64,000 bases of DNA. Source: Pyricularia pennisetigena. Taxonomy: Eukaryota > Ascomycota > Sordariomycetes > Magnaporthales > Pyriculariaceae. The notes beneath the pieces were generated by a model. The model did not search any database. It had not been told where the DNA came from and worked only from the letters and a program-made list of their open reading frames with translations. The DNA lies in assembly GCF_004337985.1 (NCBI RefSeq), contig NC_043742.1:496001-560000 (forward strand). The letters run 5' to 3'. Made by a program: the position numbers and the translations under genes. Below are positions 24,647-35,867 of this stretch, piece by piece; position 1 is the first letter of the stretch, and every line of letters begins with the position of its first letter.

Positions 24647-25085
24647 AAAAGTTTTAATTTATGCATTAAAGTTTATTTTACACCGCTGGAAAGCCTAAAG
24701 TTTAGGTTTAATTTTGGTTATTATCGCTTCCTTACAACACGTAAATTAACGAAAATATTGCTTTTTTTGTGCAATATTGGTGGTTTTGAGCGTTAATGCA
24801 GCACTTCATCCCCTGTATTTATAATGGGGATCGTTCAAAATTAGCGTTCGACTCAGGCCCTTTCAAGTATTGCAGCGATCGTTTACATTGCAAATCGAAA
24901 ATTTTTGGTCTGATTTTTGTGGATCGTGCACGTCATTATAATTGGTTCAAGCTTTCAATAGGGTTTACGTTAGCGAACTAGGGCTAAAAACCCCTGTATT
25001 CGTTCGCTAATAGCCCATTCAATCCTAATACGTTTAATAGGGTTTACAATAACCCATAAACCCATTAACGGAATTACGTTAGTGG

Positions 25086-25170
25086 TTAATTTAACCTGCA
25101 CAATACCCCGCAGTTTACCCTGCACGATACCCCGCAGTTTACCCTGCACGATACCCTGCAATCTACCCTG
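25086..25170. repeat. 24-bp tandem repeat in copia leader
   Basis: About three units of AGTTTACCCTGCACGATACC plus four bases, in the untranslated leader of the copia element. The sister element has the same array at about 43590-43655, so it is a family trait. Confidence 0.8.
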
Positions 25171-25455
25171 CACCCATTTAACGAATTGAATTTATGACGT
25201 GCATTTGGATTGGTACAAATACCAGGGCACCCATTAACTGCAGATTTTAGGGATTTTAACCCTGTATTTTGATGGATTTTAACCATTGAAACGAGCAATA
25301 AACCCTGTAATTAGCAATTACAAACCTATGCCCGTTAAAACGCAAACCGTATAGCAAATCCTAAATGAAAATAGGGTATTTACCCCTAAGCAATTAGGTT
25401 AATTAATTATAACTATAAATTAGCCAATTGCAATTATAATTTAAATTACCCTACA

Positions 25456-26420
25456 ATGGGAAATAGCCCTATATCGGGCCTTCCAGGCCCAATTCCAACA
25501 AAATGGAGGCCTAAACCCAGCCCAAACGAAGTATTAACCGCTAAATTACAGGCCCAAAACCTGCAATTAAAAGCGTTAATTACGTAAGTGGATTAATTTC
25601 AAAGGACAATTTAACAGTTAATTGCCCCATTAACCTCATAAAGCGGTAACTCCACTAATTGTAATGGTAATTCGGACAATAAACCCGCTACCGCACCCCC
25701 TAATCCACTCCATAACCTAATTTTAGATAATAGGATAGGTAAAGAATTATTGAAACGGGTATTTTCCTGCCCCAAAAATTGTAAATTAATAGGGGTGAGC
25801 AATGACGATTTATGGAAACAGGCGTTAATAGTACAATTTAGGGTTATAAAAGCAGCGGAATTTATTTGCAACCCTGAAATGGCTATATTTTACAGGAATA
25901 CGAGCAATTAATCCTATTATTATTTATAAAAAACAGCTTAAACAAGGAATTTTTAAAATCCATTACATGGTATTCCAGGCCCGTAACGGTTTATAAGACC
26001 CTGAAAGAGAGTTATTCCGTTAGAGCCCGAAATTAGTCGAAATTTATTATATCGTGAATTCCACGCGTTAAATTTTTCGAAATTTAAAGGATTAATACCT
26101 AAATTTAACAGCCGGTTTAATTTAGTAGTGGCTAAATTAACGAATACCAACGTGCAAATTAACCCTGTCAACGTACAAAATTAATACCTTCGGGCCCTGG
26201 AGGGGATACTCCCTATTTGGACCGAACGCCAACGCAATACCCAACGGGCCCTGAAGGCAATAGGCTAAAATTTGAAAAATTAAATTTGCAATACTTTATG
26301 GCGGACCTTATATCCAAAAATTCGATTTCAGGCTTTACAACGGTTAAAACAGGCAATTATCAATTAAAATGTGAGTAAACGGGTAAAAAAACGTTAAAAA
26401 AAGCGCTAAAAAGGAAAATA
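25456..26420 (+). pseudogene. copia gag relic
   Basis: The ATG at 25456 opens MGNSPISGLPGPIPTKWRPK, matching the sister gag at 43934. The frame is soon interrupted by stops, with readable pieces to about 26420 where a lysine-rich stretch begins. This region would have made the capsid-type protein of the virus-like particle. No CCHC zinc knuckle was found. Confidence 0.7.
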
Positions 26421-26789
26421 AAAGGCAGGGAAACACCTTTCAATCACGAAAAAAAAGTAAAAACTTTAATTCGGATTCTGCTTCTGCAAAAAATACTAAA
26501 TCCTTTTCCAGCGAAGTAACCGCTGGAACGTCCATAATTTCCATAAATTTCGAATTATTTACGGGCTCGATTCCAGGTAACGTTAACGAAAACGCAACGT
26601 ATAACGCCCTGGAACCGGAGGTTAATTCCGCTATTAACGGAATTATAAAATTACGTTCGGATTCGGATTCGGAAACCGATACCGATGAAACGTTAAAACC
26701 ACAGGTTTTAATAGCTAACTTTAAGGCTAAAACGAAGTCTTGACGCGGCGTAAAAAGGACTTTTGAATCTTGGAAGCTAGGTTACCTTA

Positions 26790-27110
26790 TCCTGTACGAT
26801 ACAGGTAGCACGCACTATATTTTTGCAAATAAGCATTTTTTTACCGATTATACCCCCGGCTTTACAGTCGAAATCGGTACAGGAGGTGGCCCTTTTAGGC
26901 TTATAGGCACCGGAATCGTAAAGATATAGGTCCGTTACGGCCAAAAAGCTGACGAATTTGAAAAGAAGTTACGTTAAATAACGTTTTATATATCCCTTCG
27001 TTTGGAATAAATATCGATAATGGCCTAATATATTATAATATAGGGGGCGTATCATTAAAAAGTAGCTTATACAATAAGGATCGCAAGGCCTGGGGAGGTT
27101 TAAATACCGT
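26790..27110 (+). pseudogene. copia protease relic
   Basis: A YDTGSTHYIFANKHFFTDY-like stretch near 26800 holds the retropepsin DTG triad and is followed by GTGGGPFR and VLYIPSFGIN. This is the copia-type aspartyl protease. The frame is shifted and stopped in several places. The sister element at 45271-45570 keeps it open. Confidence 0.75.
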
Positions 27111-27689
27111 TAAACATTCGTTTTATTTAGAGATTAAAAAGTGCGATATCCTTGTTCGAAATAACGTTATTTCTAATTTCGCCTATATTATAGGTAAATA
27201 TAACACCGTTTTTACCACAGTTTTACAAGGGGCTACAAAGGGCTACGCAGCCCCGTTGCAAATAAAATTAAAAAATATAAACCCCGAAAATTACGAGGAT
27301 TATAAAATTTACACCGATTCGGAACCGGAAAACAATACGGTAACGGAAAGGCTAAATCCCGAACAAAACACGGAAATAACCGTTAATTCACCTATAACGT
27401 AAGATCTTAGCGGTAAAAACCCTGAAAATCCACGTAAAATTGGGCCCCGTAGGCCCAGCACACCGTTAGGCGACCCTTTTATACAACCTAATATAAAAAG
27501 GATTATTTCCAAAAAAAAGGGGGTTTCCCATATAAGAAATCCGTTGTTAAAACCTCCTTTATAATCGGATTTAAAGCAAGCCCCTGTAAATTACCTCCCT
27601 TTAGGGCTAAAACGAACTACGGACGGCTAATTAACCCCTGAAAAAAACGGAATTACAGGTAATTATAACGAAATCCAGGCCCAAATAAA

Positions 27690-28981
27690 CCTATAATGGC
27701 ATAGGCGTTTGGGGCATATAGGGTTATTATTGCTAAAAAAACCGCCAAAATCACAAAAGGTTTACCTAATTTCGACAAAATTAGGGCAATTACCTGTATT
27801 GCTTATACTAAAGCTATTTCTGTTAAACGTACAAATTAAATCGCATTCCCTAAACCCCCTAATATTTTCGATTTTATAAAGGGCTATACAATGACCCTTA
27901 AACCTAATGCTTAAAATAAAAAACCCGTATTTTTATTATTAATGGACCGCAAATTACGTTTTTGGTGGTCAATCCCACTAGGAAATAAAGCCGGACCCAC
28001 GGGTTTGATGGTTATTAAAGGCATTTTTAGGGTTTTAAAAGCTATATACGGGCGCTACCCCCTAAATTTTCACTTCGATGGGGGGTATAAAATGAATACA
28101 ATTCTCAAAATTGGTTTACAAGCAAAAATATTAATTTTAGCATTTCGAATCCCTATAACCACGGCCAAAACAAATTAACGGAACGGTCCGTTAGGGTTAT
28201 TTTGGATAAACTTCGCTTTACCATTATAACGGGGGGCCTACCATTATATTTATAATATTATTTATTACCTGCCGTGGTTAATTTAGTTAACCGTACAGCG
28301 GTAGTTAATAGGGATTTAACACCCTACGAGGAATTTTATTGCGAATTACAATTTGGATTACCGCATAAGCCCAATTTAGGGTATTTTCGGGCTATTGGTA
28401 TTGTTCACCAGGCTATTATACCGTTGGGAAAACGCCAAAAATTTGATAAATTGGTTCCCCGCACCGAAACGGTAAAATCTTTAGCCCATTTATCAAGTTC
28501 TACAGCGTTCGTTTACGCACCCGCTAAACGGGCCGTATATAAAACTTTTACCGTAAAATCTATCAAGGGTATAATCGCTGAAAATTTGGCTATTCCAGGG
28601 GAAACGTTACAAACTTTAGAGGGGGAAAATACAGATTTAAAGGGGGATTCTGATTTTGAATTTGAAAACGAAATTAACAGCGTTCCAGCGAATAGTTTTC
28701 CCCTAAAAAACCCTGAAAATATAGGGCATCTACCACCTGTTATAGGGCAGTTACCACCCGTTACAGGGTATTTAAACCCTGAAAATACAGCACCTGCCAG
28801 GCTTGTACAACCTACTGATCGCCCCCCAGAGCCTACAACGGTAGCGGTACCTAATTTAATACCTAAAACAACGGAACTTCTGGTGTTTTTAGCACCTGAA
28901 GTACAGAATATGGAGTTAAATTCGCAATTCGAAAACCCAGATCTAATGGATATAAATTACGTGCATTATCTTTCTTTTTAA
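27690..28981 (+). pseudogene. copia integrase relic
   Basis: The zinc-finger segment begins near 27695 (WHRRLGHIGLLLL-like, as in the sister element), followed by a VDRKSRF-like core near 27940 (here MDRKLRFWWSIPLGNKAG). GRYPLNFHFDGGYK near 28050 is the second catalytic D, with the usual E changed to K. The open frame 28274-28981 is the integrase C-terminal part: MVNLVNRTAVVNRDLTPYEE corresponds to the LxNxxPxxxLxxxTPYE segment, then a proline-rich linker with two NPEN repeats runs towards RT. Confidence 0.8.
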
Positions 28982-29079
28982 GCCAAAAAGAAAATAAAGA
29001 AAAAACCCATTAAAAACGATGAACCAAATAGCTACCAACAGGCCCTAAATAACCCTAAAAATGCTAAATGGTTAACTGT

Positions 29080-30200
29080 TTTAACGCTTAAATTCGACCA
29101 AATCGTTACTGCAAAAACCTTCCGTTTTATCCCTAAAATTCAAATACCTACAAACCGTAAACTCGTTTCTACCCGGCCGGTATATAAATCAAAAAAGGAA
29201 AATAATAAACTCATAGAATATTAAAATAGGATTGTTATAAGGGGTTTTGTACAGGTCGAAGGCCTAAATTATATCGAAATTTTTGCTAGTATTAGTATAC
29301 CACCTACCTGGCGTATATTTTTAGCTATAGCTAATGTATAAAATTGGGAAATAAAATAAATCGATTTTATCGGTGCGCTTTTAAATAGTGACCTTACCGA
29401 CGTAAATATATATTTGCAAATTCCAAACGGTTTTAACTAATAGGCCAAAGATTATAATTTTACCACCGCTGAAACTTTAGTGGAAATGGGTTATAAGCCG
29501 AAAAAATTGCAGGTTATACAATTGGAAAAAACGCTATATGGTTTGAAACAGGGTCCAAAAAAATGGTATAACAAACTCAAAACCTTGCTTTTTAAAAAAG
29601 GTTTTTAACCATTAATATCTGATCCCGCTGTTTTTCATAACGTTAAATCGAAATATTTCATCGTTATTTTTATAAACGATTACCTGCTAATAGGTCCTAA
29701 ATTGCAATACAATTAGGATTTAAAAGCCAGTTTTAATAAGGTATACGCGCTGTAAACCAGGGGCCCTGCAGCCTATTTTTTAGGCGTTCAAATTATAAAA
29801 GATAGGCCTAAATGCCTATTTTGGCTCTATTAGAGTCACAATATAAAGGAAGCATTAACAACGCTCGGATTAGCTGTTCGAAAACCTATATTTGTTCCTT
29901 TACCACCTGGTTTGCTAAAATATAGCGGGGGTAGACCCGTAAATGCGTTAAAAATAGAATTATTATAGCGTATTATCGGTACCCTTATATATTAAATACT
30001 ATTAACGCGCTCGAATATCGGTTTTACGGTTTAATAGTTTTTACGTTTTTTAGCAAAAATTATTACAATCCATTTAACGGCAGCTAAAAACCTATTACGT
30101 TATTCAGCGGGTATTAAATCCTTATTTATTTGTTACGGAATTAGAGTATTTAAAGCCGAATTACCACCCAATTTATGAATAGGGGGTTTTAAAAGCCTAA
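29080..30200 (+). pseudogene. copia reverse transcriptase relic
   Basis: The RVT_2-type palm is readable near 29225-29480: RGFVQVEGLNYIEIFASI, then IDFIGALLNSDLTDVNIYLQ, matching the sister RT at 47700-47920. Near 29530 a LEKTLYGLKQGPKKWY stretch is the conserved LxKALYGLKQAPRxWY block. The thumb region around 29985-30130 (RSNIGFTV, then LRYSAGIKSLFICYG) resembles TRPDIxFAV and LRYLKGT. Stops interrupt throughout. Confidence 0.85.
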
Positions 30201-30229
30201 AATTACTGGGTTTTAGTAATAGTGATTTT

Positions 30230-30670
30230 GCCGGGGTTAGTGAAAATTCAAAATCCATTTACGGATATTTGTATACCCTATTTGGGGGCCCTATAACGTG
30301 GAAGTGCAAAAAGGTTAGTATTATAATTTTAAACACTGCAAAACCGAAACCGATGCCTTAGCGGAAGCCCTGCGTAAAGCACAGTGGTTTAAAAACCTAT
30401 TTATAAAGATGAAACTACCTATAAAATGCTTATTGCAATATTTGGAAATAATACAGGTTTTATAGCTAACGTATATAACCCTTCGCACCATTAACGTACT
30501 AAATATACGTTATTAAAATTTCACTACGTACGAGAATTAATGACGAAAGGATTAGTGACCCTAAAATACCTCGAATCTAAACAAATACCCGCTAATAACC
30601 TAATAAAGCCCTTAACGTTCCCAATTTACAAAGTCTTTTTAAAGCTTATAGGGTTCAAACCCCTAAAAAT
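30230..30670 (+). pseudogene. copia RNase H relic
   Basis: SIYGYLYTLFGGPITWKCKK near 30250 is the start of the copia RNase H domain (GYxFxLGGGPISWxSKKQ). The RTKY segment near 30500 and NNLIKPL near 30600 match the HxRTKHID and ADxLTKPL motifs. Broken by stops. Confidence 0.8.
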
Positions 30671-31227
30671 TTAGTTTTTACCTAATAAGTTTTAAAGTAT
30701 TATCTAATTAATTCGTGAGCTAATTACCTATTATGTTTCCTTTGTTTCCAAATACTGGATTTTTGTTAACCCACTACCGGCCGTAGTACCCGAATCTACC
30801 CTGCATAGGTTAATTAATAAACAATTTATACCGATTTTATATTAAAAATGAAATTAAAATTGAAAAACCTCGTGTTTTGGGCGATTGACGCATTCGAAAT
30901 ACCTTATATAATTTGCCTAATTTGGACTATTACCAACGAACAGCCAAATTAGCTACCTGGTTTAATAATTAATTCCGTGGGTTAATATTATGCAAATCGG
31001 GGGTTCCAATCCGGGGGTTATTATAATTTTGGGGGTTTTTTCCAATTCGGAGGTTGGTCCATTTCGGGGGTTACAGGTCGTTACAAAGGGCTTAATTATC
31101 CAGGGGGTTTATATCCGGAATTCGAATCGGGTTGGGACACAAGGGGGATTTTTGTTTTTTAGGCTTTTATTTTTTTTTATATACTTTTTTTTCCGACTTT
31201 ATGTAAATAGTAGCAAAAGAAAGGCGG

Positions 31228-31782
31228 TGTTAATTATATGCGTTATTTAGCATGTAATAGGTCCACTTTTATTTGTAAATAAACCATAATAAATAGTGCC
31301 GAAATGGGGCTGTTAGGGCTGTCGGACTTTCTATTATATTTTGTGTATTACAGGAATTGCGATTTAAAATCAGCCAATAGGGTTTTGACCCTGTACCGGG
31401 TTTAATACTGACCCTGCACTTACGAGTTAGCTACCCTGTACCGGGTTAAAATTTTCACCAAATCAGCAAATTAGTGCGAACCCAAAAATGGTTTGTATGG
31501 AAATGAGGGTATTTTTTCAACAACGCATACAAAATAATTTTTCGGAAAATCGTGTGCGGCACCGGAACCTTTTGCGGGGTGCGGACCCCCATTTTAATGT
31601 CGGAAAGTATGTAAGAGAGACAAAGTAAAGTTTCCCCCACCAATGAATTAAATTTATTAATCCGAAAGTTAGTGAATTTAGTGCATATAAACCCTGTAAT
31701 TACAGGCTTTTACAACGCAACTAGTACCACGCCGCACCTAGGCTAATGCCTAACCCCCTGTCAGCAACCCATATTGTTAACA
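31228..31782 (+). repeat. 3' LTR of copia element (555 bp)
   Basis: TGTTAATTATATGCG to ATATTGTTAACA, preceded by a purine-rich tract. It is the better preserved of the two LTRs of this element and serves as the family reference here. Confidence 0.92.
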
Positions 31783-31787
31783 TTAAC

Positions 31788-32938
31788 TAATAGCTTAGTA
31801 AAAAGCTGATAATTTACGCAAACATCGCTAAAATTGAAGAATATTTCAATGTATCCATTTTTTTGCAAATATGTTTTCATTTATTTTTTATAAATCTTAT
31901 ACAATTGAATAAAGCAATAAATACAAAATTAACTTAAATTTCGCATTTTTTTATACAAAAAATTAAAAAAGCCGGGTATTATAAATCGAATTTGACGTTG
32001 ACGTTTGTTTATAAACGTGATCCACTCCTTAAAGTATTGGTTTTATCAATGTTAAAATTGGTAGAAGAATGAAAGCATTTCGACTGTAAATTATATACAA
32101 AATTAGATATACTCTACCTATCCGCATATTGAACGGCTTATACAGTCGGATTTGCGTACCAAGCTTTAATATTATACTATATATTTATACTACCCCCAAC
32201 GTGCAAAAACCATAAAATCTGGCTGCTAAACAAAAATGATATAAAGTTGATGAAATAAAGCAAAAAGATTTATAAAATACACATTTAGCATTTTTGATTA
32301 TAAAAGAGCTTTTAAAGCCGATGATATAAATTGGATAGGGCTTGGACGTTTGTTTCCATACGCAATCCAATCCTTGAGGCTTTGGTTTCATTATCGTTAA
32401 GATTGGTAAAAATGTAAGTGAGTTTGGATTGTAAATCATATATAAAAAATTGTATACTTTGCCCATCCGCTTATGTAAGTGCTTATATAATACGGCATAT
32501 ACACCAAAACCCATCATAACGGTAAATAAATATATTTACGACCCTCCACGTGCAAAGATTTATAAAATTTGGCCAAAAATTAAGAATAATACTAAAAGAA
32601 TCGGAAATCGAAAAAACAGTACCGCCATGAACGGATTAAGGGCAGGTGGTATCCAATTCCGCGGAAATCGCTGCCAATAGTGGTATTAAACGCTATTTTC
32701 AACGATATTTTCTTTTTTCAATATTTTGCGTGGTTATAAAATAGTAAAGGAGTATCGGTCGCAAAAATGCTAAAAATACCGCTATAAACGGCGAAAATCG
32801 ACAAATTATCCTCAGACCTAAACCAAAGCATTCTTTGGATAGTCCCACAAATACATTGCAAAACCGCAATTAAGCCACGAAATGAGCGAAGTGGATCAAT
32901 TGTGGAGCTCTGGGCTTCAGGGATAAGCCCTAAAACTA
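31788..32938 (+). mobile_element. Mutator-like element H, right segment
   Basis: Continues element H after the copia insertion (AATAGCTTAGTAAAAAGCTGAT, then the TTTACGCAAACATCGCTAAA region) and ends ...AAGCCCTAAAACTA at 32938, the mutated right terminus. It is followed directly by the 9-mer CCGTATTTT and then element B. Confidence 0.8.
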
Positions 32939-32947
32939 CCGTATTTT

Positions 32948-34633
32948 TAGTCTCAGTGCTCAGACTAGACCCCCCTGCTTCGCAGTGGGGACCGAACGCT
33001 CCATGTACCTTTCAGCCATATGGCTTTTCGACCAATTACATTGGCCGAAAAGATCGCGCTCGTTCTAGTCTGAGGACATCTTGTCGCATTTCGCTGTTTA
33101 TAACGGTATTATTAATAATATATTTAATATTGCGCTATCGCTAATTATTATTCTATTAATATAACGATAATTTGTGGTATTTTGCCGTTTATAGCGGGTA
33201 TATACAAAATATTCGCATTATGATGGCAAAAGAAAATAGTGTACGTATAGCATGCAATTAAATACTCGAATAAAAAATAAATAAAATTTATAAAAATATA
33301 TAGTAATTTGCGTTAAATTTATTGGAGTTTGTTAATTATTTGAATGCCGGCCGCGTCTTTATAGCCACTGTATTAGGAAAGATATAAAAGTATTAAGTAA
33401 AGTTTGTAATCTTTGATTATATTTAATTCTTGCTTTGAATGATGGTATATAATGTTAACTTTTATTTAATTTACAGTTTTTATAGCTTAGTAAACCTGAT
33501 ACTGCAAAGTGCATGCAATTATCGATCGAAATAAAAGTTTTATTAATTTTTTTATATAAATTAACAATTTGTTAAAAAATTAAATATTTTACGCAAATTT
33601 CGGTAAAATGGGAATATTTTTACTTAATATATTCTTTGATCAATGTTTTAATAGACTTTATACAAATTTTTATTTTATAAATTTTATTTAATCAAATCAA
33701 GCAAAAAATACAAAAAAACACAAATTTAGCATTCTTTTATTAAAAAAATAAAAAGGACCGGTATTGTAAATCGGCTTTTACGTTGACGTTTATTTATAGA
33801 TTTAATCCACTTTCTCAAATTTTGGTTTTATTCATGTTGGAATTGGTAAAAATGTAAAAGCATTTCGATTGTGAAATATATATAAAATTAATTAAATAAA
33901 GCAAAATGATCTATAAAATGCACATTTAGCATTCCTTTTTATTAAACAGCTTCTGGAGCCGATATTATGAGTTGAACTGAAGCTGCACGTTTGTTTATAT
34001 ACGTCATCGAATCTCTGAAGTTTTAGTTTCATTATCGTTAAAATTGGTAAAAATATAAACGAATTTCGATTGTAAATCATAAATAAAAAAGTACATACTT
34101 TGCCTATCCGCTCATTTAACTGCTTATATAATATAATATATGCACCAAAAGTTATTTGAACGATATATATATATATTTATATATATACGACCCTCCACGT
34201 GCAAAATATATAAAATTTGGTCAAAAATTAAAAATAATATTAAAAAAAATCGAAAATCGAAAAAAAAATCGAAAAAACAGTACCGCCATAAACGGATTAA
34301 GGGCGGGCTATATCCAACTTTTAATTGGCGTACCGGGTGCAAAAAATTTTAAATTAATAAAAAAGGCTTACCAATTCCTATTTTTAACGATGTTTTCTTT
34401 TTTCGATATTTTGCGTGGTTATGGAATAATAAGGGAGTGTCGGTCGCAAAAAAGCCAAAAATACCGCTATAAACGGCGAAAATCGACAAATTGTCCTCAA
34501 ACCTGAACCAAAGCGTTTTTTGGATGGACCCACAGGTACATTGCAAAGCCGCAATTGAGCCACGAAGTGGAGCGAAGCGAACGGAGTGGATCAATTGTGG
34601 AGCTCTGGGCTTCAGGGATGAGCCCTGTGATTA
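32948..34633 (+). mobile_element. Mutator-like element B, both ends present
   Basis: Left end TAGTCTCAGTGCTCAGAC, right end GAGCCCTGTGATTA (mutated). CCGTATTTT lies on both sides (32939-32947 and 34634-34642), a perfect 9-bp duplication. It is about 170 bp shorter than A and F through a deletion near 33885, where the middle AT-rich block is shortened. Non-coding. Confidence 0.85.
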
Positions 34634-34642
34634 CCGTATTTT

Positions 34643-35867
34643 CTGGTTTCAATGCTTAATCTAAACCCCCTGCTTCGCAATACGGTCCGAACGTTCCATG
34701 TACCTTTTAGCCACATGGAATTTCGGCCAACTTAATTGGCCGAAAAGATTACACTCGTTCTAGTTTAAGGACAAATTGTCGCATCTCAGCGCTCGTGGCA
34801 GGTATAAACGCTATATACGCACTGTAGAAGCAAAATTAATAGTAGAATCATTATATGTGCTGAAATTTTTGAGCAAAAATATGAAGAAAAACTGTAAAAT
34901 TATAAAGTAACTTGCGTTATATTATTTGGATTTGTCTTGATCTCTAACTACAGACCTTTTACTAAAACTGGTTTAACTGAATAAACATTTCAATATTTAA
35001 TATATTTTTGAAATTTCCATTATATTTAGGTAATTATTATATATAATAGTAAATATTAAGTGAAGAATTTTTCCTATATATTTTGTATTTTAACTAGTTT
35101 CGTGGCCGCATTTGCATGCAAATCAGGTTTTAAACAAATATTGTATTAATATGTTTATTTTCATTTATAACATATTGAAAGATTTAATAATTCGCCCAAT
35201 TGTTACTCGAGCTTCGGGTAACTTGATTGTAGTAGTTAGATCGTGGTAATAGATATAATTATAATCTAACTTCTTTTTTACAAATTTTCTTGTATGAAAG
35301 AAAATAGAAGATAAAGAAATAACACCAATTTTCCGTTCTTATATACGAAAAAACACTAATACCAGATATTACGAATTGGATTTCACGTGAACGTTTGTTT
35401 ATATACGTAATCCGGTCGTTAAAAGCTTGGTTCTATTATCGTTCAAATTGGTACAAATATAAAAGCGTTTCGATCGTAGGCTTTAGCTTTTAATACTTAT
35501 ACTTTACCTTTCCGCTTATTTAACGGCTTATACAGTCCGGTATATGTACTAAAATCTCATAATTCGTTATATATACATAAATTATCTTCCACGTGTTGAA
35601 AACTAAAACTTTAGTTGAAGGATATAATTAATATTAAAACAATCGAACAGCGAAAGAAAATCAAAAAAGAACAATGCCGCCATAAACGAATTAACGGCAG
35701 GTAATATCCAATTCGGCCGTTGGAATAAATAAGAATTTAAATTAAATTGCTTTGAATAATCCTATTAAATGCTATTTTCAAAGCACAAACCGTTTATTTT
35801 TCGAACGGAGTGTTGGTCGCCGAATTGACGAAAATACCGCGATTAACGGCGAAATTCGACAAATTGT
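34643..35867 (+). mobile_element. Mutator-like element C, right end lost
   Basis: Starts with a heavily mutated terminus (TGGTTTCAATGCTTAATC for TAGTCTCAGTGCTCAGAC) directly after CCGTATTTT. It is the most diverged copy. It stops within the right subterminal zone at ACAAATTGT (35859-35867), where element D begins in the opposite orientation. Confidence 0.75.

Larger units (their letters stand above)
24079..31782 (+). mobile_element. complete Ty1/copia retrotransposon (7.7 kb)
   Basis: Two LTRs (24079-24632 and 31228-31782) flank an internal region with gag, protease, integrase, RT and RNase H relics in copia order. The flanking TTAAC at 24074-24078 and 31783-31787 is a perfect 5-bp duplication inside element H. 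A primer site, polypurine tract (AGCAAAAGAAAGGCGG before the 3' LTR) and all domains can be placed. Frames are broken by transitions and by stops such as TAA and TAG at former CAA, CAG or TGG codons, so it is dead. The element at 42476 is of the same family. Confidence 0.92.

Noticed and set aside
25086..25170. short regular repeats that could suggest a CRISPR array
   Set aside because: Units are directly adjacent with no unique spacers, and the same array occurs in the sister copia leader. The organism is a fungus.
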